From positions 248,001-312,000 of IMG/VR virus record IMGVR_UViG_3300020154_000003: a stretch of 64,000 bases of DNA; one strand, written 5' to 3'. The notes under the pieces are model-generated. The model was not told the origin of the DNA, ran no database searches, and worked only from the letters and a program-made list of their open reading frames with translations. Source of the stretch: a virus. Positions 21,929-30,295 of the stretch are shown here, piece after piece (position 1 is the first letter of the stretch; every line of letters begins with the position of its first letter). Both the position numbers and the translations under genes were made by a program.

Positions 21929-21958
21929 GTTGTGTGTTCGTAAACCTATGAATAAAAG

Positions 21959-22156
21959 TTAAACATTGCAAACTTTTCTAAAAAATGCAGTATAATATAT
22001 TTTTTTATCTTTTAGGTAATTGCCCCTTAAATAGACATCAAGATTGATAGCCAATACGGTGAAATATTGATCGTTTGGCCCACATAGAACATGTACGTCC
22101 ATCTGAAAGAATTCTCGTCTTTTAACTGACAATTCAACTGCTTGCGGTAGTGTCAT
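21959..22156 (-). CDS. small hypothetical protein
   Basis: 65 residues: one helix (TLPQAVELSVKRREFF), then strands (VHVLCG, YFTVLAINLDVYLRG, KIYYTAFF). Four-base overlap with the upstream gene. No family recognised. Confidence 0.6.
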   Translation of the reverse strand: MTLPQAVELSVKRREFFQMDVHVLCGPNDQYFTVLAINLDVYLRGNYLKDKKIYYTAFFRKVCNV

Positions 22157-22461
22157 CTTATGCTGGCAAAGTCAATTGTCTGAACCAATGCCTTTAGTAA
22201 AGCCTTATCGAATTCTTTCCTGAATACCACAGGAATTTCATTTTCGTATAAGTTAGGTTGCTCTCCGGGTTTGATGGCACATAAGTGAATAGTAGTACAC
22301 CATTCTTCATCAAATCGGTAGCCATCCCAACGACCGCTTTCAAATTCAACAATTTCATAGTTCAAAGCTTTCAAAAAAGTGAGTACTGATTCTAGGCTCA
22401 GAATATCAAAACGATATGTCTCACGGTTTATGTTTTTTTTGCTGGTTTCTTGGGTTTTCAT
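22153..22461 (-). CDS. hypothetical protein
   Basis: 102 residues, alternating strands and helices; ends with a helix EFDKALLKALVQTIDFAS. It overlaps both neighbours by four bases (ATGA), so it is embedded in a coupled row with the macro-like gene. No family recognised. Confidence 0.6.
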   Translation of the reverse strand: MKTQETSKKNINRETYRFDILSLESVLTFLKALNYEIVEFESGRWDGYRFDEEWCTTIHLCAIKPGEQPNLYENEIPVVFRKEFDKALLKALVQTIDFASIR

Positions 22462-22856
22462 ACTAAGTAGTTTAAGAATTTTTGGGGTAAGAATACATTT
22501 TCCAATTGAACGGCATCCTTAAATAAGGGTGCTACATCCTTGTGTTTTAAGCCAGCTAGGCCAGTGCCAATTTCGGTCACGAGAAACTTGTACTTTGGGT
22601 TGTTTTTTGCAAATTTTATAAACCTCTCGACATGGGGCTGTATTTGGTCTATACGCAACGTTTGAATGTGGCGATCCTTGGTAGGTATACCGTAAGTACG
22701 TCCCATTAAACCTGAAGCCTGACCATATACGGCACCCCATTTTCTTTGAGCAGTCAAAGCAGCACCACGGCTATGTGCGCCACGTAGATTAGAACCGAAA
22801 ACGAATATTTCATCGTCCTCTAAATTTACTATATGTTCAGGGGTAACTCGATTCAT
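22458..22856 (-). CDS. macro-like domain protein (A1S_2505 type)
   Basis: 132 residues. EIFVFGSNLRGAHSRGAALTA (split at about 16-36 here), KWGAVYGQASGLMG and YGIPTKD (about 55-61) are the conserved blocks of the phage A1S_2505 macro-like family, and TEIGTGLAG (about 94-102) supplies the second glycine loop. Macro domains bind ADP-ribose and related nucleotides and may hydrolyse them. In phages this could reverse ADP-ribosylation or bind a nucleotide signal. It overlaps the bactofilin-like gene by four bases. Confidence 0.75.
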   Translation of the reverse strand: MNRVTPEHIVNLEDDEIFVFGSNLRGAHSRGAALTAQRKWGAVYGQASGLMGRTYGIPTKDRHIQTLRIDQIQPHVERFIKFAKNNPKYKFLVTEIGTGLAGLKHKDVAPLFKDAVQLENVFLPQKFLNYLV

Positions 22857-23254
22857 GATTTCCTATGTTTTACGCTTACTGCATCTATATCCCCTGCAAC
22901 ATTGCCACACTTAACCGATGTCGCGTCAATATCGCCACCAACGTCCCCACACACTACCGAAGTAGCATCCACCTTACCATGTACATTACCAACAATTTCA
23001 CAGCTAGTGCAATCCAATTTAGCCAACTCACCTTCCCATTTAATATGGACTGTATTACTAATTATATTGTCAACGATAACTTTTCCATCAACAATAATTC
23101 TTCTGTTTACGACAGAAACGTTTTTTCCCTCAACATCATAGGATACACCATCAATAGTTATTTTATTCATAAAGTTATCGAAATAGTTATTTAATTTTTT
23201 GAATTTGCTTTTTACCTTCTTTACAAGAGTGTCGTATGTATCGTTAATATTCAT
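22853..23254 (-). CDS. bactofilin-like repeat protein
   Basis: 133 residues. After a helical N-terminus (1-30) comes a run of strands and, at the C-terminus, about four imperfect 14-residue repeats of the form VDATSVVCGDVGGD / IDATSVKCGNVAGD. The period and the alternating hydrophobic and glycine pattern suggest a right-handed beta-solenoid as in bactofilins or polymer-forming cytoskeletal proteins. The repeats carry a cysteine or valine at a fixed place. It may polymerise into filaments. A beta-solenoid of another family is the main alternative. Confidence 0.55.
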   Translation of the reverse strand: MNINDTYDTLVKKVKSKFKKLNNYFDNFMNKITIDGVSYDVEGKNVSVVNRRIIVDGKVIVDNIISNTVHIKWEGELAKLDCTSCEIVGNVHGKVDATSVVCGDVGGDIDATSVKCGNVAGDIDAVSVKHRKS

Positions 23255-23257
23255 ATT

Positions 23258-23635
23258 TCATTTTATAATAATGTCGAATTCGAATCTGTGATCATAAAAA
23301 TTATCTCTGACATGCTCAACTTCTAAGTTTCTTACTTCCGATTCAAATGATTCCTTGAAGTACGCCATGTAGTCAATTCCTTTTTTTATGTCCAAATAGT
23401 TGTTTGTTTCCTTAAGGTAACTTATCTGGTCATTAATTTTGCGAATAATGTCTCGTATTGTGTTGTAATTCCGTCTTGCTTTAATGATTTCACAAATACC
23501 ATTATCTTTAAGATAAAGTACATACTCTGAATTAATCAGAACCGAAAACTCTACCTTGCTTCGTATCATAGACGTATTACGAAATGATTTATGAATCTCA
23601 TTCTCGTGTATATATGAAACTTTAATCTCCTTCAC
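23258..23635 (-). CDS. hypothetical protein
   Basis: 125 residues with an N-terminal beta part (KVEFSVLINSEYVLYL) and a long helix (about 55-90, TIRDIIRKINDQISYLKET), ending in strands. Overlaps the HAD gene upstream by 14 bases. No family recognised. Confidence 0.6.
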   Translation of the reverse strand: MKEIKVSYIHENEIHKSFRNTSMIRSKVEFSVLINSEYVLYLKDNGICEIIKARRNYNTIRDIIRKINDQISYLKETNNYLDIKKGIDYMAYFKESFESEVRNLEVEHVRDNFYDHRFEFDIIIK

Positions 23636-24242
23636 GACTCAATATTTTAAGTGCCTTCAAATATTGTTTTTCACCAAATCCCGTTCTGTTTTTGCAGTGT
23701 ACAAAATTCTTTCTTTGTTCATAAAGCATGTCCGAATCGTCATCGAGTATGACATAAGTTGAAAGAGTACACTTCGCTTTTTCCTTACGCACATATTCCC
23801 CATCCCACTGCCAATGTGCAAAATTATGTTTGATACGATAATACCACTCAATTTCACAACCTCTCGGTATTGTGACACCACGATCTGATTTCAATCTGAT
23901 CAATTGGTTCATGTTGCTGCCGTACCGACTAGATTCGGCATTAACTCTCAAATCCCCTCTGAAGTCTGGTGTAATTCCAATAACTTCTCCTTCCATTTTT
24001 CTCAACTTCCACATCCCTCTCATTGCCTTGAGACCTGCATGTCGCCATGTGGAAGACACCACTATTTTAGCACCTGTTTCCCGTATCAATCGGTTTAACA
24101 ATTCCTGAGCAATTGGGTCAAATAATTGACCGTATTTGTCACGGGGAACTTGCTTCTTATGTTTTTTAAACCAAGTTTTATAGTAGCGTTGTGAATTCAG
24201 AACACCATCAATATCTAAGAAAATTATTTTAATTTTCTCCAC
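23622..24242 (-). CDS. HAD-superfamily protein (HAD_SAK_2 type)
   Basis: 206 residues. Motif I IIFLDIDGVLNS (D10-x-D12), motif II VVSSTWRH (about 61-68), motif IV YVILDDDSDML (about 163-173). A basic insert (about 72-100) distinguishes it from 21473. It belongs to the HAD group found in RNA-repair polyproteins. Probable phosphatase or 5'-nucleotidase-like activity on an RNA or nucleotide end. Three bases separate it from the small gene upstream. Confidence 0.8.
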   Translation of the reverse strand: MEKIKIIFLDIDGVLNSQRYYKTWFKKHKKQVPRDKYGQLFDPIAQELLNRLIRETGAKIVVSSTWRHAGLKAMRGMWKLRKMEGEVIGITPDFRGDLRVNAESSRYGSNMNQLIRLKSDRGVTIPRGCEIEWYYRIKHNFAHWQWDGEYVRKEKAKCTLSTYVILDDDSDMLYEQRKNFVHCKNRTGFGEKQYLKALKILSREGD

Positions 24243-24245
24243 AGA

Positions 24246-24395
24246 TCAATGAGTAATAGCTTTTGCAATCGCTTTCTTTTTAACCTTGCTTTTATCTGAA
24301 ACGTTTAAATCGTTATATTCAGAATCAGTTAATATATCGCCCATACGGTAACTTTTACCATTAGAAGCTTTGAATGATTGTTTTGCTACGTACAT
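24246..24395 (-). CDS. very small basic protein
   Basis: 49 residues: starts MYVAKQSFKASNGKSYRMGD and ends with a lysine-rich helix (DKSKVKKKAIAKAITH). Three bases before the HAD start. The layout SF-x-x-x-NGK-x-Y-x-x-GD followed by a helix resembles tiny phage proteins with an SH3-like hairpin. Function unknown. Confidence 0.6.
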   Translation of the reverse strand: MYVAKQSFKASNGKSYRMGDILTDSEYNDLNVSDKSKVKKKAIAKAITH

Positions 24396-24415
24396 TGTTG
24401 TTTTTGTTTGCTGCT

Positions 24416-24616
24416 TTAAATTATTCTTGACCCATCAGCCTTTGCCCCTATGAAAGCATAAGAAGATGTATAACGATCATTGTCATCAGGCTCACTCCCA
24501 ACCTCAAAACTTATTGTTTTGAGTTCAACTTTATGATGCGTTTTAAAGTGGTCTATTAAAATTTTTTCAACATCAGTTCTAGTCAACTTGATGTGTACCT
24601 TATCTACGATTTCCAT
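24416..24616 (-). CDS. small hypothetical protein
   Basis: 66 residues from the ATG at 24616, two bases after the stop of the upstream gene (a longer frame to 24631 overlaps it). Helix LTRTDVEKILIDHFKTHH followed by strands. No family recognised. Confidence 0.6.
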   Translation of the reverse strand: MEIVDKVHIKLTRTDVEKILIDHFKTHHKVELKTISFEVGSEPDDNDRYTSSYAFIGAKADGSRII

Positions 24617-24617
24617 A

Positions 24618-24833
24618 TTATTCGCGTCCAAATTTTACTTTAAGTCCGTCCTGTGTCGCAATGATACCTAGAATTTTTTCTCCGGGTCGTTTGTTAACTG
24701 CATGTGCAATAAAGGGTTTCAACACTTCCCATGAAAACTCACTAATGACACCACCCTCAGCCTCACGCTTAAACTGTTCATCAGAAACACTTGCTTCCAA
24801 CGATTTGTAAATTTTTTGTACTATTTTATCCAT
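24618..24833 (-). CDS. small hypothetical protein
   Basis: 71 residues from the internal ATG at 24833, which overlaps the end of the DUF3307 gene by 13 bases; the longer frame to 24905 would lie inside that gene. N-terminal helix DKIVQKIYKSLEASV and C-terminal strands. No family recognised. Confidence 0.6.
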   Translation of the reverse strand: MDKIVQKIYKSLEASVSDEQFKREAEGGVISEFSWEVLKPFIAHAVNKRPGEKILGIIATQDGLKVKFGRE

Positions 24834-25165
24834 AAAAAGGTATAATATAATGTCATTATATGTATCAACTGATCCAATCCAATTACCGTCCAGAACCAGT
24901 ACCAATTTTGTTTTTTGTAAAAAAACGATGTTGTTTTACTAGTAACGAAATCAGTGCATAAATGTAAGAAACTATTCAACAATAACCAAAGAGTAAATGT
25001 TACAAAGTTCTCGAAAATAAAGAAAGTTGAAAGACCGAGTGCTATCGTATAGGCAACAATATGGACGGAGAGCCAATAAAAGCTTTTACTCTTATTATCA
25101 CCCATTTGTCTGGTCTGGCAAACGAAGTCAGCAAAGAAGTGGCCTACAAAAATGAATCCTAGCAT
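24821..25165 (-). CDS. DUF3307 membrane protein
   Basis: 114 residues, three or four membrane segments (about 1-15, 29-52, 55-75, 90-110). GHFFADFVCQTRQMGDNKS (about 8-26) and LHLCTDFVTSK (about 67-77) are the DUF3307 signature: a conserved H-x-x-x-D pair repeated in two membrane helices. Bacterial homologues are integral membrane proteins of unknown activity. It shares one base with the upstream gene. Confidence 0.8.
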   Translation of the reverse strand: MLGFIFVGHFFADFVCQTRQMGDNKSKSFYWLSVHIVAYTIALGLSTFFIFENFVTFTLWLLLNSFLHLCTDFVTSKTTSFFYKKQNWYWFWTVIGLDQLIHIMTLYYTFLWIK

Positions 25166-25548
25166 TATTTTGAAGGTTTATTTTGTTTATAATATTCTTG
25201 CATTTCTTCCAAACTATTGATGTGTTTGGGGACGATTTGGTTCAACCCTTTTGCAAATTCAGCCCATTTGTAGTTATCCCCATCCATTACAAAGTGATCA
25301 ACCGATGAAGAAAACCCTCTACTTATTACGCGAGTAGAAGGATACTCAGCCATCTTTTTTATGGCATTGATAAAATCTACCGCAGGATCGCCAGACTTAA
25401 ATTTGATGACCTTCTCCTTGCCCTTCTTACTATCTGCTGTCATTGTGCTCACATGCAGTTCTATAGCCTTGTATGACGATTGATCGCCATCATCATAGTC
25501 TATATTTAAGAATAGCTGGTAATATTCTTTTGGTTTACTCTTTGCCAC
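25165..25548 (-). CDS. hypothetical protein
   Basis: 127 residues. Basic start (MAKSKPKEYYQLF), strands in the first half, then ADSKKGKEKVIKFKSGD and a helical C-terminus ending in basic residues. Overlaps 25535-25888 by 14 bases. No family recognised. Confidence 0.6.
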   Translation of the reverse strand: MAKSKPKEYYQLFLNIDYDDGDQSSYKAIELHVSTMTADSKKGKEKVIKFKSGDPAVDFINAIKKMAEYPSTRVISRGFSSSVDHFVMDGDNYKWAEFAKGLNQIVPKHINSLEEMQEYYKQNKPSK

Positions 25549-25888
25549 GTTTGATAATTGTTAACATTTTTTCCGAATACCCACCATCAATAGACATTTT
25601 CCTATGAATTGAAAATGCCCACTTAAGAAGTTCATCACTGGAATTATCAACCCGCTTATACACGGGTTCTTTCCTTAATTTAGGATTGGTAGCCAATCCG
25701 TATAGTGGAGTACCGTCACAGTCACGAAGATGGGCCACAACATAAAGTCTTAACCCCGGTTCACCATTCTCATCCGTCACTTCTACCAAAGATTCGAGTG
25801 GTATGTTGTGGGAAATGGTTAAGTTGTTCTCTTTTAAGGTTTTACCGTTGTTTTCAACGACATCACCAAGAAATACTATGTTTTTCAT
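25535..25888 (-). CDS. hypothetical protein
   Basis: 117 residues, strand-rich: GEPGLRLYVVAHLRDCDGTPLY (split at about 41-62) is the most distinctive block, followed by a helix with DELLKWAFSIHRKM. First gene of the leftward unit 25888-21473 or a part of it. The promoter at 25896-25926 leaves seven bases before the ATG, so the mRNA is essentially leaderless. Confidence 0.65.
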   Translation of the reverse strand: MKNIVFLGDVVENNGKTLKENNLTISHNIPLESLVEVTDENGEPGLRLYVVAHLRDCDGTPLYGLATNPKLRKEPVYKRVDNSSDELLKWAFSIHRKMSIDGGYSEKMLTIIKRGKE

Positions 25889-25895
25889 ATGTCAG

Positions 25896-25926
25896 AATAT
25901 ACGGATTTTGCGGTTAATTGTTGTAA
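25896..25926 (-). promoter_or_regulatory. early-type promoter, leftward of a divergent pair
   Basis: Leftward sense TTACAAC, 16 bases, CGTATATT. It shares a border with the rightward promoter that begins at 25927; the two -35 boxes are back to back. Confidence 0.65.
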
Positions 25927-25957
25927 ACATAACAAAATTCTCTATTTATCGTATATA
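25927..25957 (+). promoter_or_regulatory. early-type promoter, rightward of a divergent pair
   Basis: ACATAAC, 16 bases, CGTATATA. The ATG at 25963 follows after five bases, so the predicted mRNA begins at or beside its start codon. Confidence 0.7.
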
Positions 25958-25962
25958 AGGGC

Positions 25963-26223
25963 ATGAAAACAATAGATTTACTCAAAAACTTATATCATAA
26001 CTACCGCCAGAAACGGTTGTCAAATGTTGACAAACTGCGTTGGCTTGGTGGAATGGAAGCATACCTTATTGAATTAGGATTTCTTCAAGTTGGTGGGTTT
26101 CCGTTTGACTTTAAAAGGTCAGTCCTACTGAAGTTTTGGGTGATCAAAATAACTGTAAGAGAGAATTATGAAGAATTCATAATCCGTCATGTGAAGGAGG
26201 CTATAAATGGTAAAGCTATTTAG
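25963..26223 (+). CDS. small basic hypothetical protein
   Basis: 86 residues. Helical and basic start (LLKNLYHNYRQKRLSNVDKLRW), then strands (LLKFWVIKITVRENYEEFIIRHV). Leaderless start imposed by the promoter. Its last 17 bases overlap the next ORF. No family recognised. Confidence 0.65.
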   Translation: MKTIDLLKNLYHNYRQKRLSNVDKLRWLGGMEAYLIELGFLQVGGFPFDFKRSVLLKFWVIKITVRENYEEFIIRHVKEAINGKAI

Positions 26224-26425
26224 AAAATGGTTTAGCAATTGGAGTGATTGGGAACTTATCGCTGAAAACGTACCATACATTAAAACCGTTATTGAAACTC
26301 AGTTCCACGGTGAAATAAGTATCACACCTAAATCGGTAATTGTCGATATTTACCAGAAAAAAAACAAAAAAACTTCCAAAGTCAAACGTAAAATCGTTGA
26401 AAAACGAGTTTATCGCAAGTTCTGA
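26207..26425 (+). CDS. small basic hypothetical protein
   Basis: 72 residues, very basic at the C-terminus (KKNKKTSKVKRKIVEKRVYRKF). A tryptophan-rich beginning (FRKWFSNWSDWELI). Starts inside the previous gene. Composition suggests nucleic-acid or ribosome contact, but no family is recognised. Confidence 0.6.
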   Translation: MVKLFRKWFSNWSDWELIAENVPYIKTVIETQFHGEISITPKSVIVDIYQKKNKKTSKVKRKIVEKRVYRKF

Positions 26426-26528
26426 AGTTTATTTTATTCAAACTTTGTATATTATTCATGATTTCCATATTATTGCAATAGGTCAGTAGGCCGATTCAAT
26501 TATAATTTTATCGTACTTAACGATATAC

Positions 26529-26948
26529 ATGGAAATTAAGGATGCAATAGCTGAAGCACATAAAACAGCAGTAGAAAAAGGATTCTGGAAAACAGACTGG
26601 AACCTTGGAGAGAAATTAATGCTCATCACCTCCGAACTCGGAGAAGCCCTTGAAGCAGTTCGCACAGGAAAAGAAATCAACCGAACACAATTCGATCTTG
26701 AAATACAGGAGGCTTGGGAAAATTTCAGTACCAAATCAGCCACCCCTATCACATTTGAAGAATACACAAGCAAATTCGTAAAATCATTCGAAAACAATAT
26801 CAAAGATTCATTTGAAGATGAAATGGCTGATGCCGCTATTAGACTATTTGATTTGGCAGGTAAGATGAATGTTGATTTGGATTATCACATCCGTAAAAAA
26901 ATGGATTACAATAAAACCAGAGCAATACTTCACGGGAAGAAATTTTAA
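26529..26948 (+). CDS. MazG-like NTP pyrophosphohydrolase
   Basis: 139 residues. The all-alpha NTP-PPase pattern is visible: helix with MLITSELGEALEAVRTG (about 35-51) giving the E-x-x-E metal ligands, and SFEDEMADAAIRLFDLAGKMNVD (about 93-115) giving the second E-x-x-D pair. An insert of about 35 residues between these is typical of phage forms. MazG-type enzymes hydrolyse NTPs or ppGpp-like alarmones to the monophosphate; in phages they may adjust nucleotide pools. A region with TATAAT (26501-26506) and CGTACTT (26512) lies upstream, but no full promoter of the standard type. Confidence 0.8.
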   Translation: MEIKDAIAEAHKTAVEKGFWKTDWNLGEKLMLITSELGEALEAVRTGKEINRTQFDLEIQEAWENFSTKSATPITFEEYTSKFVKSFENNIKDSFEDEMADAAIRLFDLAGKMNVDLDYHIRKKMDYNKTRAILHGKKF

Positions 26949-26978
26949 TATAACACCAAATCAAAGTAGGACAACATA

Positions 26979-29900
26979 ATGGCGATAAAAACAATTGCGC
27001 ATTTAGCAGATATACATATTCGTAAATCAACAGTCAGACATGATGAATATAGAGAAGTTTTCAACAACTTAGTTCAATCACTAAGAAATGAAAAACCTGA
27101 TCGTATTGTCATTGTCGGTGACTTATTTCATGACTACAATAAAATTGAAGGCGAGTTATTAATACTCGCTTCCAAATTTGTAAATGCACTTGCTAAAATA
27201 GCACCAGTTATTATCACTCGTGGCAACCATGATATTCTACGGTCAGCACTAAATCGAGTTGATTCAATTGAAGCTTTAATTAATGCAATTGACAATCCCA
27301 ATGTCAAATTCTATAATGAAACAGGGTTCTTTGTAGACGAGAACGTTGTATGGTGCGTATGGAAGCATGGTGAGAAAAAGAATAGTCCTTGGAGTGGAAG
27401 CGTTATTAAGGAACCTTCTAAAACATACATCGATCTTTACCACGATCCAGTTAACGGATGTGTGAACGCTGATGGGTTTGAATTCAACAGCAAAACGTAC
27501 AGATCATTAAGTAGTTTTGAAGGGGATTATTCTTTTTTTGGTGATATACACAAACACCAGTACCTGAACGAAACAAAAACTAAAGCTTACTCAGGCTCAC
27601 TAATCGCTCAGAATTTTTCTGAAGGTGACGATGAATTTCACGGTTATATATTATGGGATATTGCCAATGGGACAAACAGGGACATTTCTATACAAAATAA
27701 TTACAAGTTTTCAACAGTAATTGTCAACAGATTCACTGATTTTGATAGTTTAAATGTTTACATTCCAAATCCGGGTATATATAATTTTCTGCGAGTTAAA
27801 TGGCAGACACTACCAGCAATAAAAAATACTGAGAATGAAGATAAGTTGAATAAACATCTTCAGGAACGCTATTCCCCTGTTTACATTAAACACAAAACAG
27901 AATTTGTCGAAGAGGACAAAATTGACATTCAGGAGGCGGGGACTATTGACAATATCACTAAAAGAGAAGTTTTACACCCCATCTTCACAGAGTATCTACA
28001 AAAAATAGGTTTAGAGGAAGACGTTATTGCGGACGTTATAAAACTTGATCAAGAAATTGAAAGCAGAATTCAGATTGAGGACTTAACCAACATTCAGTGG
28101 TCGATTGTCAAATTTTCTGGCAGACACTTCCGCAATATTAAAGAAATTAATATTGATTGGCGAAATAAAAACGGTATTTACCAAATTACTGGCGAGAATA
28201 CTGCAGGTAAGTCATCCATCATTCAACTATTGTCTTACATACTTTATGGTAAAACGCTAGAGACTGATAAGTCAAAAAAATTTGGAGATTCGCGATTCGT
28301 CAACAATAGAATATCGACAAATTCTTGTGAAGGCTATCTGGTTATTAACTGTAATGGTGAACACTATGGTATCAAAAGAACTACTACCCTTGAATTTAAT
28401 AAAAAGGGTGAAATGAAGGGTTCGCCAACTGTAGTATCATATTATAAATTAAGTGACCCTGATGAACCTTTATCCAACGATAATGACATCACTTCCTTAA
28501 ACGAAGAAGAAAGGAAAAGTACGCAGCGCAGAATTGATGAAATCATCGGTACGTATGATAACTTCACACGTATTATTTTAACTACTGCAGATACCCTTAA
28601 TTCAATATTAGGTACTGAAAGTGCAGACTTCATAGATTCAATACTCAATGACTCTGGCCTAGATATTTTCGATCTTCGTCTAACTGAATTTAAAAAATAT
28701 CGCAAAGAACTTATAGCTAATGATAGAATTAGCTGCAATCTGGATACTGAAGAAAGTGCCATCACATATCTGCAAAACCAAAGTGCGGAATATGGTAAAA
28801 GAATTTCCACCCATATAAATGAGGGTAAAGCGATTCTTGCAAAAATAGAATTAGTGGATAAAGAAAAGGAACGACTTTCTCAAACCATGCATCAAATCGA
28901 CCCATCAATAGCTTCCTTGAACGTTGCAGCTATAAATGCAGAGATTACACAACATAAGAGAAATATTGCAACATTGGATGATGAGAAAGCAAACATCGAA
29001 GCCAGCATTGCTAAATTAAAAGAAACTTATGATGCGGACACATTAACTAAATTAGTTGAGAAACGAGAATCACATCGGAGCGATGAATTTAAATTAAGGA
29101 CTGAGATTAACAATCTTAAGCTTCAGTCTGAACAAATTTTGTCCAAGCAACATAGGGCAAATGGTGACATTGAATTACTTAAAAGAGAAGGTGCTTCTAA
29201 AAAGCAAGAAATCTTAGCATTAAAAGACAGTAAAAATTGTCCAACCTGCGGTCAACTTAAAACTGAGGATTCGCTTAATCACATCCAAGCCAGCATTAAG
29301 GAGAAAGAAACCTACATGTTTGGCATCGTTGATAAGATCAAGGCAAAACAAAAGGAAAAAGAATCTTTCTCTGGTGAAATTGATGGGATAAAATATTCCA
29401 TTGCTGCCATCGAACAGCAAATTGCAGAAAATTCTATTGGGTTTGAATCCATATTGGTTCAGATAGGTAATTTAAATAATGAAAAATTAGAGGTTGAAAG
29501 GCGAATAAGACTCGCAGAAGAATTGAAGGGCTTTCCTATTCGGTATGAGAACCTTGATCTCAAAATCAAGTCTCTTGAAGATAAATTAGTTAGATTCAAT
29601 GAACTTAAAGTAAAAATCGAAGAGAATGATAAAATCAAATTAGAGATCGGAACACTCAATGATAAATTGAATGATTTAAAACGTGACCATCAAGAAGTCA
29701 ATAATTTGATAGGGAAGTTCAATAATGACATCTTGTTTAATGATCGTCAAATTGCTCAAAAGACTGAGTTGATACGGAAATACAAAGAACAGGTAAAACA
29801 GGACACCGTTATGAGCATTTACGAAAAATGTGTTCATAGAGATGGAATTCCAACTCAAATTTTAACCAAAATTCTCCTACCCAAAATAAATGCTTCATTA

Positions 29901-30293
29901 GCCAATCTATTGAACTCTGTTGACTTCGATGTTTGGTTGGATGAGACTGACCTTAAGCTAAAAATGTCTTATTCTAGGCAACCTAATGCAGTGATAGACT
30001 GCATGGGAGGTTCTGGTAAGGAAAGAACATTTTCAAGTATCTCACTGAAGGTAGCATTGAACGAAATTAACACAAAATCCAAACCAACGATATTTATGTT
30101 GGATGAGGTAATGGGTAAATTAAAAGGTGAGAGTGTCACCGAATTCCTTGAATTTTTAGGAATTATCAAAACAAGGGTAAATAAGATGATTGTGATTGAA
30201 CAAAATCATGAGATCAATCCAGATTATGTTATCCACGCAGCCATTGACAATAATGGGGTGTCCACAATAAATTTATTAGATGAAGAATCTTGA
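26979..30293 (+). CDS. fused SbcD-SbcC (Mre11-Rad50, gp47-gp46) nuclease
   Basis: 1104 residues, a single-chain recombination nuclease. Residues 1-350 form the Mre11/SbcD metallophosphoesterase: D11-x-H13, GDLFHD (47-52), GNHD (82-85) and GDIHKHQ near 188. From about 375 the SbcC/Rad50 ATPase follows: Walker A GENTAGKSS (about 404-412), a long coiled coil with the zinc hook CPTC near 754-757, a signature-like region GGSGKE near 1008 and Walker B PTIFMLDEV near 1032-1040. In T4 and bacteria the halves are separate proteins; here one reading frame joins them without stop or frameshift. The complex resects DNA ends for recombination-dependent replication and can clip hairpins. The gene stands alone in a rightward unit with two short genes after it. 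Confidence 0.92.
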   Translation: MAIKTIAHLADIHIRKSTVRHDEYREVFNNLVQSLRNEKPDRIVIVGDLFHDYNKIEGELLILASKFVNALAKIAPVIITRGNHDILRSALNRVDSIEALINAIDNPNVKFYNETGFFVDENVVWCVWKHGEKKNSPWSGSVIKEPSKTYIDLYHDPVNGCVNADGFEFNSKTYRSLSSFEGDYSFFGDIHKHQYLNETKTKAYSGSLIAQNFSEGDDEFHGYILWDIANGTNRDISIQNNYKFSTVIVNRFTDFDSLNVYIPNPGIYNFLRVKWQTLPAIKNTENEDKLNKHLQERYSPVYIKHKTEFVEEDKIDIQEAGTIDNITKREVLHPIFTEYLQKIGLEEDVIADVIKLDQEIESRIQIEDLTNIQWSIVKFSGRHFRNIKEINIDWRNKNGIYQITGENTAGKSSIIQLLSYILYGKTLETDKSKKFGDSRFVNNRISTNSCEGYLVINCNGEHYGIKRTTTLEFNKKGEMKGSPTVVSYYKLSDPDEPLSNDNDITSLNEEERKSTQRRIDEIIGTYDNFTRIILTTADTLNSILGTESADFIDSILNDSGLDIFDLRLTEFKKYRKELIANDRISCNLDTEESAITYLQNQSAEYGKRISTHINEGKAILAKIELVDKEKERLSQTMHQIDPSIASLNVAAINAEITQHKRNIATLDDEKANIEASIAKLKETYDADTLTKLVEKRESHRSDEFKLRTEINNLKLQSEQILSKQHRANGDIELLKREGASKKQEILALKDSKNCPTCGQLKTEDSLNHIQASIKEKETYMFGIVDKIKAKQKEKESFSGEIDGIKYSIAAIEQQIAENSIGFESILVQIGNLNNEKLEVERRIRLAEELKGFPIRYENLDLKIKSLEDKLVRFNELKVKIEENDKIKLEIGTLNDKLNDLKRDHQEVNNLIGKFNNDILFNDRQIAQKTELIRKYKEQVKQDTVMSIYEKCVHRDGIPTQILTKILLPKINASLANLLNSVDFDVWLDETDLKLKMSYSRQPNAVIDCMGGSGKERTFSSISLKVALNEINTKSKPTIFMLDEVMGKLKGESVTEFLEFLGIIKTRVNKMIVIEQNHEINPDYVIHAAIDNNGVSTINLLDEES

Positions 30294-30295
30294 TT

